Notes: generated from the letters alone by a model not told the origin. A DNA stretch of 64,000 bases from Porodaedalea pini (GCA_002794775.1 NBAY01000014.1:434001-498000); one strand, 5' to 3'. Positions 23,999-36,031 are shown, counted from the stretch's first letter. Translations and numbers: made by a program.

Positions 23999-24479
23999 AA
24001 GGGGTCCAAATCCATCCTGATGCCATTCCGAACTATTCTACAAATGTCTTTCTATTCTAAAATTATTCCATGATATTCCACTGGGAGGTTTTTCCTGATG
24101 CATGAAGTCGTCCATAGATTGGTATGTGGAATCTATTGCCTTGTAGGTCATCCTATGCATATCCATCAGTCGACGTATCGCTCCTGCATAATGCTTGACC
24201 TTCGAAATATCGACAGGCTCGGTGAAGTATCCTTCAACGTCTTTGCTAATAGAGGATTTGTTAGGATATCGCGGATCTCTGCCCCCACTGGGAGGCAGCA
24301 ATACGAGACGAGGAAACTCACCCCTTTAGATCCACGAGCAGCGACGCAAATACCTTTTTGAGTGCTTTACTGCGTTTCCTTTCGTTGAGCGTTTCCCTTT
24401 GAGAAGCTATGTTGTATGTAAGCTGATATGCATTATCAGCAGAGCTCCAAGGCCATGCCACTCACATGTTGCCCATGAC

Positions 24480-24948
24480 GATGCGACGTGCTCAGGGCGG
24501 AAGAGCTACGGTGCGGCGACTGTTGAAGGAGAAAACTGGAGTACTTATGCAGGGAGGGAGCATGCTGACTCCCTGGATACTTTTCGGTGTGCTTGTCAAA
24601 TAGTGAATCAAGAGAGGAGACCTGCATTCCATACAAGTAAGTTGAAATGCATCATTCTTCCCCGTCCAGCTACGCGTAGTAGTCCGCAGTCCAACAGCAG
24701 ATGCAGACAACACCAGCGTACCGAAGAAGAAGAGACGCGGCGAATTTAGTGCCAACAGGCACCAAATTTCAAGAGAACGGAAAGAGGAATCTTTATTAGG
24801 CTCTGTGCCCGTATCACCGGGCTCATCCTCTGATAGCTCATCCGGTAGCAAGGACTACGTAGGCGTCGGAGATGCCTTCAATGCTTACTTATCTCAAGGT
24901 CTTTTTTCTCTCTGGGACAAGTCATTTCCGGCAGATCGCGAGAACTAG
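24480..24948 (+). other. Possible small gene of unknown function
   Basis: The frame ending at TAG 24946-24948 is open from about 24664 and reads 'PKKKRRGEFSANRHQ', then 'GSSSDSSSGSKDYVGVGDAF' and 'YLSQGLFSLWDKSFPADREN'. The codon pattern looks coding and the basic cluster could be a nuclear signal. A GT-AG intron may join it to earlier sequence at 24631-24663. No complete start-to-stop model worked, and the region overlaps the divergent gene starting at 24476. Confidence 0.3.
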
Positions 24949-25249
24949 AGCCGCAAGCCGGGTCGGTTGCTTATTTTCCCTTCCTCTAGAGGGAAGCTCG
25001 ATAAACGGATCTTAACCTCACTGCATGGGCAATTAACTGGTAGAAAATACGGGTAAGGGATACATGAACTCGGAGCTAAATTTTCGAAACTCTGACGCAA
25101 CGACGAGATCAACTGAACGATGACTACCCGAAGTCCGCAGAGCAAGAACAAGAGAAAGGTCCGGACTATGTAATAGAAAAGAATGACTGAAGCGCCTTGT
25201 GTATTTCTCGTTTAGAAAGAGCGGATATTTGTGGGACAAGAAATTGAGA

Positions 25250-28002
25250 TCATTCGAAAGCAGTATCTGGGTCGGCAGCAGCGTACTCGGGGCAGAGATC
25301 ACTCCATGCATCTGAGGAAAGCTCGTGAGGATGCAGAAGCCCTTCTACACAATTCCAAAAGACGTACCAGTGACCGGGTTCGCGGATGCGATATCGTCGA
25401 TGTCCTCGACAAACACAATGGCCAAGCCACTTTGACGAACATGAGTCCTGTTCAAATCAGATATACTTGATCATTAGACACTTACGCCGCCAAATGCCAG
25501 TCAATATGGCAGTGCAAGAACCAGGGACCCGCGTTATCGGTTGTGAACCGGACGGTGACATTGTCACTCGCTGTTCCAATGTTGACTACGTCGCGACGGA
25601 CTGGGTTCACATAGTTGTATTCCGTGCTACCCGCAACTCGGACGACATCGAAGTTATGGCCGTGGAGATGCATCGGATGCTGAGTACGAGTCAGTCAAAT
25701 TGGGTAGAGTTCGAATTAAACGGATGGGCTGACCGAAGCGCCTCCGGGCATTGAAAGCTCGATCGTGCTGTTACCGGGAAGTGCATAAATGGAGCCGGAC
25801 GGAAGAAGATCTGCAGCATTTGTTGTTCCAGAGAGGATCTGCAGAAGAACCGGAGTCGAAGGACTTGAGTAGGAAACGCCGTTAACCTCGTGGGCACCGC
25901 TGGTCAGATTCTATAATGCATATACATCGCAATTAATATTAATACATACTCAAATTCTAGAGAAACGAGACTATACTCACCAAAGTTATGAGCAGGTTGA
26001 GTGCATAATCAACTCCTCCTGCGACTGCTTCTCCCGGCTGCGTAACGGTGAATATTGATACAGGAGAAATAGAAATGTGGCACAGCTGCTTACGGCTCCA
26101 GGGTCAAGATACGGCTGAAGACAGGGAATAACTTGGAATCGCATAACAATCAGTAAGAGCGATGTTCACTTACCGAAAGATCCGCCTCGTTAAGTTCTGC
26201 TCCTTCAGTATTTTGAATGGTTGTCGGTTCCTCATCATCAGCACCAGAGTACCGCAATATTGCAGAATTTATGCCATTGGTGAATCCAGTACTACCCACG
26301 GATGGGTTAGCGCGAATCCCTGCACATGACCATTAAGCTTCCAAGCTGAACCTATAAGTCATTCACCCACAATAGTTGCCAACGTCTTGGTCTGCAGTTA
26401 CAACAACAGAATAGCGCTGTCCTGTGTAAATCACGAGGGAGTCGACGGTCTAGATCAAAGGGATTCATCTGAGAACCACAAGGACGTAAAGTCTGAACGC
26501 ACAACAGAGTCTGTCTCAACACCGTCTGCTTCAATGACGGTCAGATTGTGGTCGTCAATTTGGAATGTGAACCTAAGTGGTAGAATAGAGTTCATATTGG
26601 ACTTGAAGGTAAGTAGAAATCTGGACTTACGAGGGATAGCAGCTTAAGCTGACAATACGGAACCGATAGCTACAACAAAGATATGAGTGAAAGAATGATA
26701 AAGACAAACGAGGACGCAACGAACCGCTGTCCTTGGGTGACATTCACGACGGCCAGAGAGGAGTTAGTAGAGCCTCCAGAGTACCGGCCGAGGCCGTTGA
26801 TGAGTGTGGCATTCGGGTTACTGAGGCTCTCTTAGCGCGTTGTATGATCTACCGAGTTTCTTTACTCACGGATCGACATCGCCCTAGGGAACGCAATGGT
26901 GGATTATTTAGCATATCCATCTCTAATGCGCTGCTTGAAAATGACGTACTGTGTTAGGAAAGAGCGAGTTCGACACGTTATGGTACTGAGGAACAGTTTG
27001 TGAGCGTAATGAATAACAGATGGACCTGTCTTCGTACCCAGTCTGAAAGTGTGATGATTGTGGTTTCTAGACATATCCGTCAACAACCGTTCGGAAACCA
27101 GGAAAAGGAAACCTGGCTTCTTACCGTCGTCGACGTCGTACAAGTCCTTAAGAGGATCATCTGTATCATAGATGACTAACGGGCCCCTGAAGATTCGCGA
27201 GACCGCAAGGCAGTTAGGAAAAGCATACAACGGCATGAGTCACTCAACTTCAGCCCGTCACAGTACTGTTCAGCGATGTGTGAATGATACCAGTAAGCTG
27301 GGGAACGTGTTGAACGATTTAGACTTCGAAATAAATCCCCCTACTCACTGCCCGTCTGGTTAGCAACCGTGAAGTTGTAGCTAACAAATGGCAATCGGTG
27401 AGCCATAGTTTACAAATGACAGAACCTCGGAGCACTCACAGAAAGGAATCTCCAGGAATGATAGGGCACTAAATATACGGTCCGACTTGTTAGTTTTGTA
27501 TCTTTGAATAAGAAAAAAGTCTAATTTCCTGCGTCACCATCGCAACACCATCTGCGTAATTAGTGCCTACTCCAAGCGTTAGACCATGAATGTATGCCAG
27601 TTTATGTACTTACCCTTTTGGAAAAGACCGTGCCAGTGCTGGAAATGATTTATTAGTTACGATACCGAAAACAAATTGTCGAGAATCTTACAATCGACGT
27701 GGAGCGAAACATGGTAGAGTCGGTGAGACTGTCGATGACGTTGAGTTGAAAGTTGTCGCCAACATCGCCGGAAATCAGAGGAGCTGGGAACTGTCCATTG
27801 ACCAGAACAGTGCTATCAATGGGTAAATACTTGCCGACGCAACGGATATGATCTTGTTACTACGAGCGACGACTCACGAGCGAGTATATCCATCCGGCGA
27901 GAGGTTGGCGTTGGCCACAACGAGGTCTTGCGAGACGATGGCAGAGTGCGTTCGACGTGCCAGTCCTAGCAGGAGTGACGACAGTAAGGCGAGTTTGAAC
28001 AT
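25250..28002 (-). CDS. Secreted laccase (multicopper oxidase)
   Basis: Many small exons, read to about 520 residues. A signal peptide '[20 protein letters not shown]' starts at 28002. All four copper signatures are present: 'HWHGLFQKG', '[16 protein letters not shown]', '[10 protein letters not shown]' and 'HCHIDWHL'; the residue ten after the Cys is Leu. It should oxidise phenols extracellularly, reducing O2 to water. The stop at 25250 follows '[14 protein letters not shown]'. One oddity: the exon with 'GVAMVTQ' ends at 27529 and is followed by GA, not GT; the nearest GT (27537) would delete three residues in frame. Otherwise the gene is intact. The next gene upstream encodes a Zn2Cys6 regulator on the same strand. 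Confidence 0.93.
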
Positions 28003-28082
28003 AGCGGCGAGAAGCGAGTGCGATACTGTTGGAAAGAGTGTGCTGTTCGAATTGGTAAAGAAAACAGTTCATTGCCTGAACC

Positions 28083-28090
28083 TTTTATAC
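28083..28090 (-). promoter_or_regulatory. TATA box of the laccase gene
   Basis: The minus strand reads GTATAAAAGG about 80 bp upstream of the laccase ATG, which fits a core promoter with a 5' UTR of about 50 nt. Confidence 0.6.
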
Positions 28091-28099
28091 ACTTCTCGA

Positions 28100-29779
28100 G
28101 CGGTGAACTCGAGTAGCAGTAGGAAATTGCCGCGAGCTGTCGGATAGAGGCTCCTGGTGGAAGAAAGTGCGAATAGAGCATCCGAAGTCGCGCACAGGCT
28201 GTGCGCAGCAAAGAAGCATGCAAGAGGCAGTCCAGGGTGATGCGTAGGACTTGTCGCAGTGCCTTGGAATAGATCGACTGAACCGGTGATACAAAGTTGA
28301 GCAAGAGCTTCCGATTCGATGTGCTTTGAATTCGGACCCGCTGCCGAAGGCACGGAAAACTGGCTGCGCTGAGACGCACTCCATCAGACGCACAAGCTGA
28401 AACTGCGTACGGGTTCAGATATGTCACATAGCCCTCAGGCTGTATTTCGGCTCCGCTATCCATGACATAGAACGGTAACACTGAGACACTCTAGTCTGCA
28501 AGTTGTCTCATTGCCCATATATGCTGCGTTTGTCTTCGAGTCGTATACACCTCAGGTTACTGCCAGATCTGAAGTCGACCTTCAGAAGGGAATATATCGA
28601 GCGAAAGTATGAAGGAGGTAGTTGTAGAGTGCATCGCTTTCAGAAGAAAAAGGACACGAAAGTGGGCCCCAGGAAGATGCTGCGCAAAGTCCAACGAACC
28701 CGCACCTTCCTCGAACTGCTAGATGGTGATAGCTCCGCAGCGATTCGACGTGCCTGGGATCATTGAGCTGAACGAAAACCGTCTTCTGTGCTCGTGTGCT
28801 CTCGAGATCAATATTTATTTCTGTAGCGGCCGCCTTGCGTCAGGATCGCTCGCGAGCAGAATGCACCTCATATGTACAACTGAATGGTACTCCAGTCCTG
28901 ACCATACTGGACAAACCATTTCTAGTCGACGAGACCCCAAGGAGACAGCCGTGAGCACTGAGTGGTTTTAGACTCAAAAAAGTAAGCAACATACGGTGCT
29001 TGATCGGCTGCGCAGCTCGCGCTATCATTATAAATAGGAGCATACAGACTGAAATAGGTTTATTGCCGAGCATCGTCCTTCGCGACCGTCCGAGAGGCGC
29101 ACCGTAATAGTTCAGATCATTCTCAGGAAGCTTAAGAAGGGCGTTTCTCTTGCCGCAGAACATATTCGTACGTGATCGGTGTCCCTCTCGGATAGGCCCG
29201 CGGACCTCGTGATAAATAAAACACTTTTTCCTATAGCAGAAAGAGACCAAATCGGCAAGTTCACTCGGAATGACTGTCACTAGAGCTTGGTCAAAAAAAA
29301 AGTGTAGAGCACGTACGAGCCGTGCTTTGTCCCAGCAGCTTTCTCAAGCAAGTCCAGCCTGTTTCACGATGCGCTCCATGGAACCATCCCAGCATGTATT
29401 GGCCTCATATTCGGTTTGTTGTCCTTTCAGTTGGAGAACCATCGATTCCTCAGCGTGCTCGACTTTCGAGCTCGGAGCTTGCAGTGGTCACGGAAGGCGC
29501 TACATGTCATGAATTGAAGGATCAAACGTCCGCTAACACCACGTCGAGACTTCACCCTTGAGCGAATTTCTGATATTAACCTGGACAAGCATAGTCCAGC
29601 TGATGAAGGTCTAAGGAACGATCCGACGACACATGCAAAAGCCGATTCTCGAAACCTCTTTGCGCTCTATAGTATATTGTACACATGCATCAAAGTCCCT
29701 TCGCAAGTCCAGCCCTCTCGCAAAGAAAAACTTCGGCGGCTGAAGGCTGTAGCTCTGATAGCGAATCACGATCGAGAAA
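28100..29779. other. Laccase upstream region and 3' region of the regulator gene
   Basis: About 1.7 kb without a supported gene. A 146-codon minus-strand ORF (28840-29280) has no recognisable domain and is overlapped by other ORFs, so it was not accepted. Confidence 0.45.
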
Positions 29780-32700
29780 TCATGGAAACGCCATCGCCTC
29801 CCAGTTCTCATACCCCGCGTCGGCGGCGTTCGTGAGCTCGAACTGCTGCATGAATGAGTGCCATGCCTCCGCAGTGGCTCCGTTCTCTTTCTCGTATAGT
29901 ACGTTGAGATCAGCCACCACGTGAGGTTCTGAGGCGGACCCGGTGAAAAAGGTATGCGATGCGCCTGTAGAGTCCAGCGTGAAGTCGAAAGGTGCGAACG
30001 CCTCAGCGTATCTATTCCTAAAATCGTCGGAAGTGTACGATGCTCCACTTGTTTCCCTGCCGTCTGGTCCAGCATGGGGATTTTCAATGGAAAAATCTAA
30101 AGGTGTAGAGGGCCCTTGTGTTCCAGAAAACGGGGACGGCGCCGTCGACTCTTGATTCCGCGACTGGGAAGGGTGAGACTGACTAGGATGTATAGGGTGC
30201 TGTTGTTGTTGCCCTCCAAATTGTGCAGAGATAGCCGCCGCACGGTCTCGCTCGACGTCTTTCAACCACGCACACGCCCGATCCGGATTCTGGCTTGCAG
30301 ACTCCACGAACGGAGGGAGGTAATTATCATGATGGTTTTGTGTCGTACCAGGAGATTTATAAAGCGTTGGCGGAACCGTTGACCCATTGGCATTCCCCTG
30401 AGTCTTAGATTCTGGAAGAGTCTGGACGAGCGAACTCGGAGCGAGCAGGTAATCCATGCCCATGGGCTCGAAGGCATTTGAACCAGAGCCTCCGTTAGCA
30501 ACAGAGTTCGATGTCCGAATGTTCCCAGATGAAGAGGCGACAGGGCTCGCGGAACTTGAAGCCACGCTCGATGAGTTGATTGCGCTGGATAAAGCCGATG
30601 CAGAAGACGAAGAGTCGCCGTACGTCAGATATATCTGTGCGGAGGACTCTTGTATTGACGGGATGCTCCGTTGCTCGATATATCGGGTCGTCCCGCGCAG
30701 GATATTCAGATCTTCTTCATTGTTCTCGACTTCACCAGGAGCACGCGGGAAGCCGGATACCTGCAACTGAGTCGCAGACCGTTTTCCGGGGTCAGCTACC
30801 TTCGTTGACGCTAACGATTGTAAGTCGTGCGCATAAAAAGCCGCGTTTGCCTTGTCGCGAAGTCGATACAGTAGGGTCTAAGAGCAAAGACGATACTGCT
30901 GAGGGATTAGCTTAATAAAGGTAATTGAAGAACGTACTACGCCGTATCGTGCAACGGGGTGATTGGAAGCTTTCTCGAACACAATGACAGCCTTTTCAAG
31001 TTCATTGAGCGCCGACGCGGCGAAGTTGACTGTCGAGACTCTGGAAGCAACGGTGCCGACAATCACCTAATGAAAGTCTAGTGGTAAGCATGCGCCATGA
31101 AAAAGTGATAAATAGATAGACGAAATATCTCAGAGAAGGGATATGACGAAGCTTGAAGCTAAGAGACGATGACGAAAAAAAGCACGTACAGCGCAGCTCA
31201 GCGACATCGCCCAGAGTGGCCACATACGTTCTCTGTAGGGTACATCAACTCTGGAAGAAGGGAGAAGATTTATAACGAAGTCTTACAGAATGAGCGACAT
31301 ACGATCAAAGGCATCGCTGACAATTTTGAGTATGGTCGTCGAACTCCGGTACGCTGCCAAAAAGGACGGGGCGAACGGACTCCGCAAAGGGTCGCTAGGA
31401 TACTCGAGGATCGCACGCGCAAAGCAATTGCGATGGATGTACAGCAAGGCTATAACCAATAACGAGTTACGCCGTGGACTAATAACAAGCTATATGATGT
31501 CACGTACCCATCTCCCTCCACCACAGCGAAACAAGCGGATGGAGGTTTCGGTACTCGCCATCCGTAGCAAGGGAGTAGTTCGATTTTGGTAAGCGATGGA
31601 CGAAAGGATGCACTTCGAAGTCGCGGACCAGCCTGTCCATTTCCATGATCTCTGAGTACTTGGGCGGACGCGCAGCGCAAATCTTCTGTGTGAGGGTGGG
31701 CAAGATGTCCCGCGCGAAGCGATATCGCCATTGCCAGACTAAGCACGTGGTTAGCGCAAATGATCACACAAAAAACCCTATACGGCGGATGGCATATTGT
31801 CGAGACGTACCACTCTCAATAACTGTGCCGTCGTCTTCGACCGTAGCACCACGATCAAGCGGAAACTCGCAGTCAATTGCGTGAGCTGCGAACATCGAAG
31901 GTCTTCCGGAGCCTAAGCACTAGAAAACCTCAGGTGGATCAGAAAGCATGATACCTAACAGAGTCATACAGTACGCACCTTCCACTTGTCAATACTGTTT
32001 ACCTCCCAGAAGGTTCGGCGACGCCTATTGACCATTTTGGCTTCCAGCTTCCACCGAGACGGATCACGATGAAGTCCGATCTAGTATGATAATTAATCCA
32101 GCAAATCTAATTCGAACACGCGTGCTTACACTAGCAGCCAGACTCATCCCGATGCTCATCAGTTTCCATGAGCTCTCCTGCGAGGTTTTGCGTCCCGAAT
32201 ACACCTCATACGACCCCATCAGAAACAATGTCTGGCTCGCTGCAAAAGACCCGAAGTCGAGCAAAGAACGCAGCCCTAAAGCAGCTCGAGCGAGCTGCTG
32301 GTATTTCTCTGCCTCGGTGTTGACTGCAGGCTGCGTGAGGTCCGCAACCGCTCCACACGCGAGTACGATGAAGAGCAGTGCAAGATCATGCATGTTCTCG
32401 GCATCCACAAGCCCGGGAGAGATGGGACGACGTTGCGGGTAGAAGGTCGGAATAATGTCGTCGACGACCTGCGCGCGATCAATCGGTGCCTGATTTTTGG
32501 CGTGAGCTCGCGATGTAACAAATAACAACCAGGTATGGAAAGTGACGGAGATTGGCAAACGATCGATCTGCGTAGGAAGTCCAGTTCTCAAATTTCGGCG
32601 CAACACGTTTAAGGACCGCGTTAACGCATGGAGACAGTGAAACCGACGTGCTGAAAGCCGCATAATGCCTCACAAGTTATAACTTGGTGGTAGAGGCCGG

Positions 32701-33715
32701 ATTTTCCGTTTTGGAAGTTCCATGCCATTCCCTATAACTTTCAAGAAAGCTAAAGATGACTCACGATAAACCACGCTAAATTGGAGAAGTATGCTTCTAT
32801 TAACGAGGTAACACGCTCGTAAGGCGGGAGGTGCGAGACAAGTTGGGAAAAATGTTCAGGTCGCGAGAGGTAGGCGGGCGTGAAGGGCCACATTCCGCTT
32901 GCCTGTGCTAGCTCCGGCGGCAGAGTTGAGAAGTCGAAAGAATGTGGGAGAGAGGCAGGGTCGAAGACTTCCTGTTGAGTGAATGAGTAAGGCGTAGATA
33001 ACTTAAAAAATGTAACTCGCCATTAACAGCACGCTCTGGGCAGGAGAATCAGTACAAGACCACATCGAAAAAGCACGATAACGTACCTCTGTCGCTGAAG
33101 CACCTAGGAACCGCATTGTCTGCCCTTCGCTGACTGACAATGTCCCGAAAGCGCCCGCCAGCTCCTCCTCGTCCTCGCCATCCTTTGTCTCCTCCGAGCT
33201 GGGGTCGATTACGTCAATGCCTTGCTTGATGGCGAGGAGCTCGGCGGAAAGGAGCGGGTGAGACGAATCACTCTGAATCTGCAGAGCGTCTTCTAGCGCT
33301 CTAATCCTCTCGCTCATGGCGGTGAGTTTGCGGGTCACATCGCTTCCATCTGTGCGCGAAGTCGACGCCGAGTTAATGGCTACTTGACGGCCGCTGGTTC
33401 CTGTGCTTGTCCCTGCAGTGGGTGCTTAATTCGCATCTTAAATAAGTACGAGAAGGCGACGTCGCACCTGTAGGACAGATCTGCTTGCATCCCCGGCGGA
33501 CGCACGACGAACATGGCACCTTCTTGTCGCATTTGAGCTTGAGTCTGTGAGTGTAACGCGTAAGCGCAAGTCACTAACAATACAGATCGGACATACCTGC
33601 GACACTCAGCACACGATATCTCACCCGTGATCCGCTTTAGTTCCAGCTCACGGTTCCGGACTCTTCGCAGCTCGAGACCAGTTGCATCCACGTTGACTTT
33701 CTGAGCGGGCGGCAT
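29780..33715 (-). CDS. Zn2Cys6 fungal-specific transcription factor
   Basis: Starts at ATG 33715. Exons 1-2 join into the binuclear zinc cluster 'SCAECRRLKLKCDKKVPCSS' plus 'CVRRGCKQIC', preceded by a basic segment. A short linker and likely coiled coil ('MSERIRALEDALQIQ') follow. The fungal_TF_MHR regulatory domain covers about 32900-31500, with 'PAYLSRPEHFSQLVSHLPPY', 'WKLMSIGMSLAAS', 'IGLHRDPSRW' and 'RRRRTFWEVNSIDKWK'. A serine/glutamine-rich tail of about 300 residues (30766-29780) resembles an activation domain and ends 'ENWEAMAFP'. It should be a nuclear regulator. It lies next to laccase, but its target cannot be told from sequence. Several introns of about 50-60 nt; no lesion seen. 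Confidence 0.9.
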
Positions 33716-34999
33716 TTACGGGAGTATCTTGCGGTTCAAGCTGCTCTCTGAGCCATACACAAGTGAGGATGCGATGTTATTAGTTGCGCAGTTGAGCGCT
33801 GCTTTTGAAGCGTGCCGAGACACGGCGTAAGTCCAAGGCAGTGCTCCGGCAATGCTTATTTGTAATAATCAATGACTCAGCGCGGATAGACCATTCGTCT
33901 CAAGCGACACGTGTACTCATTGGAAAGCTTGCAAACACACTGCCCGAACAAGACTTCAAACGAACCTGTCAACACGATTTGCGCCATTTCTTACTTCGTC
34001 ATTTTAACTCTGGGACTTAGAGGGACAAGGGGAGACTGCTTTGATGGCTCGTCACCGTTTCAGTGCGTCACCGTTTCAGTGCATGGAGCACGATTCATTT
34101 GCTGTGCGCATAGCACGGACGTGATACACTTTCCCGATAAATCTCCGTTTGCGTCGCGACACCGACGACCATGAAGAATAAGTCCAGCCCTCGCTGAACT
34201 CGAGGGAATTGAAGTGAGGGATGCTGCCAGTCACTTTTCATCAGGGCCAGTTACGTACATCTACTAAATGAACGAAACTCTACCACAGACTACAGTCTCG
34301 GTTTATATTGTCCTAATGCCGCCTTCTAAACTTTTTTGCCGCCTTTCCTCTTCTAGCGTCCTTTTTGACGATATATTCGATGAAGGCGCATAGTCGGCAT
34401 TTGTTATCTCAACGGGAACGAGCCTTTGGACCACGTACATCACAACTCTAGCAAGAGCTTGACGAGCGATGTCAATGCAACTTGTTTTCCTAGACATATC
34501 CTTGGACGTGAATTAGGGGGGGATTGGCAATTCGATATGTGAGCCGAACGCACTGATGGGCCATCATAGTATACCGAGGAGAGGGGACAGATTGTTGTCC
34601 TGAGGTTAGCTTGAGTCTTCTGCATTTGACGCTCCACGATCTGGAAATGAGGCGAAGTAGAAGGCGCTTGCCCGGTTCGACAGGCTCGCTATAAAGAGGC
34701 AGAATTAGCTGGTCAGGGAGCAGCTATTCCCTAAAGCAGCGTTATTGCCTCAGGCTCATCCTCTGCTGGTGTCGCCTACGGTGTCAAGGAGAATCGTCAT
34801 GTCAGAAATTTTGAGCTCGGACGGATATGCTACCGGCATGAAAATGCCTGCCAGCCGACATGGGTCGCGTTACAGATGTCGCGTGACATAACGCTTCCGC
34901 TTCGTAAGAAACCCGAATTTGGTATTAGCAGCCACCGCTCGTATAAGAGGCTCATGGTTGCCAGTACGTGGCTTTTCTACCTTACTCTCGGACCAAGAC
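33716..34999. other. Divergent intergenic region (regulator / BTB gene)
   Basis: About 1.3 kb between two gene starts pointing away from each other. It should contain both promoters. No RNA gene or conserved frame was recognised. Confidence 0.5.
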
Positions 35000-36031
35000 A
35001 TGGCGACGGCAGAGCTATCGAGCGGCAGAAACCATGAATCGTACTACTTTGATGACGCGGACATTTTTCTCTTGTCAAAGGACGGCGTCAAATTTGGCGT
35101 GCACGCTACTGTACTTCAGCGCGCGTCGCGCGTCTTCCAAGCCATGCTGAGCATTCCCAGGGACCGCGATGAGGATTTCATGTTCGTGCCCATACTTATG
35201 GAAGAGGACGAGCTTGTCATATCTGCACTTCTCGATATCATCTATTCGAAAGCTGGTCGCCCGAAGCAACATATCCGCGCAGCGCTTACCGGTGCCCCTG
35301 AAGACCTCGCATTGGCTGCGGACAAGTACGATATGCCCGAAGCAGTCTCGGAGATACGCGAGGCTCTGTTCTACGACTTTAAATTCTCGCAGATAGTGCA
35401 TGGCGTCTCGCTCTCACCAATCGCCAGATATGGACTTGCATGCCGCCTTGGCTGGAAGGTTGAGGCGCAACAAGCATCGACAGACACTCTCACGGTCGAT
35501 CTTACCTCTCCGGAAGTGATTGAGGAGCTTGGACGAATCGGCAGCATCGACGTGCTACGTCTGCAGGAGCTCCACCGCACGCGACGGTTCTTATTTCTGG
35601 AGGCATTGAGCGTCGATGACGTTGCCCCTGCACTCGTCCATGACTCATTCGGGCTCAAAGCGATGGATCGACCGCACTTGCGTTGGAGATTTGTTTGCAG
35701 AAACGATGGCGATGCATACTTCAATCTGACCATTTGGAGAAGTCTTGACCGAGATCCCGCTTGGAAAATCTTCAAATATCGGGTCGCGCGGGAATTGGAT
35801 ATATGCTCCAGGGGTGATAAGCTGCGACATGCTACTAGCCTCTGGAATGACCCTGAGCTCTCAGACATTTTCAAGATCAAGTACGATGTCTCAGCTCAAG
35901 AGTATCTAATACAGGCGAGAGGGTCTGTACTCAAAGGCCACAGCGAGTTTCTATTCAATCGTGATACTATGGTATCAGAGGTCAATAGAATACTCGACCT
36001 CCTGCCTAAAACGGTTGATACTGCTGCGTAG
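35000..36031 (+). CDS. BTB/POZ domain protein
   Basis: A single-exon frame of 343 residues from ATG 35000. Residues about 15-110 match a fungal BTB fold: 'DADIFLLSKDGVKFGVHATV', 'LQRASRVFQAMLSIP', and an acidic stretch before 'LLDIIYSK'. 'LALAADKYDMPEAVSEIREA' is typical of the BTB helix bundle in basidiomycete expansions. The C-terminal 200 residues have no recognised domain. BTB proteins of this kind dimerise or act as cullin-3 adaptors; a specific role cannot be assigned. An upstream in-frame non-ATG extension exists, but the ATG at 35000 gives the usual spacing to the BTB core. Confidence 0.85.
   Translation: MATAELSSGRNHESYYFDDADIFLLSKDGVKFGVHATVLQRASRVFQAMLSIPRDRDEDFMFVPILMEEDELVISALLDIIYSKAGRPKQHIRAALTGAPEDLALAADKYDMPEAVSEIREALFYDFKFSQIVHGVSLSPIARYGLACRLGWKVEAQQASTDTLTVDLTSPEVIEELGRIGSIDVLRLQELHRTRRFLFLEALSVDDVAPALVHDSFGLKAMDRPHLRWRFVCRNDGDAYFNLTIWRSLDRDPAWKIFKYRVARELDICSRGDKLRHATSLWNDPELSDIFKIKYDVSAQEYLIQARGSVLKGHSEFLFNRDTMVSEVNRILDLLPKTVDTAA

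Larger units (their letters stand above)
8175..24097. mobile_element. 15.9-kb insertion block with terminal inverted repeats
   Basis: The same 18-mer, CATCAGGAAAAACCTCCC, occurs at 8172-8189 and inverted at 24083-24100. The next bases are also similar (TGGTGGAA against AGTGGAA). Both ends carry related subterminal motifs of the form GATTCCAGC-N2-ATTCCA (near 8226 and 23874). Treating the element as 8175-24097 leaves the dinucleotide AT on both sides (8173-8174, 24098-24099). The flanking minus-strand gene then rejoins in phase. No transposase for the block was recognised, so it may be a large non-autonomous element or a serial nest that grew inside a smaller one. Confidence 0.5.
7380..24476 (-). 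pseudogene. Small unrecognised protein gene split by nested insertions
   Basis: The gene can be rebuilt on the minus strand. Pieces are 24476-24466, 24396-24322 and 24287-24098, then a gap of about 16 kb, then 8116-8073 and 7449-7380. Summed pieces give 390 nt, exactly 130 codons, with GT-AG introns and no internal stop. The N-terminal part includes 'KKVFASLLVDLK', 'FTEPVDISKVKHYAGAIRRL' and 'STYQSMDDFM'; the C-terminal part includes 'DDFLLIINNVKEFN' and, past a 621-bp MITE, 'YELTDIYKK'. The protein would be about 129 residues, charged, with no family I recognise. A 15.9-kb insertion sits at the exon 3/intron edge and the MITE sits in the last exon, so the locus is probably dead. Joining the two halves is inference from phase and splice signals. 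Confidence 0.55.

Noticed and set aside
24038..24301. A continuous protein running from the gene fragment into 'QEKPPSG'
   Set aside because: The last codons are transposon terminus, and the splice-consistent reading stops at 24098.
28840..29280. 146-codon minus-strand ORF between laccase and the regulator
   Set aside because: No recognisable motif, and overlapped by ORFs in other frames.
34640..34700. Possible tRNA B-box 'ggttcgac'
   Set aside because: No matching A-box, acceptor stem or anticodon arm could be folded.
35371..35880. 169-codon minus-strand ORF
   Set aside because: Fully antisense to the BTB-protein gene, whose sense frame has domain support.
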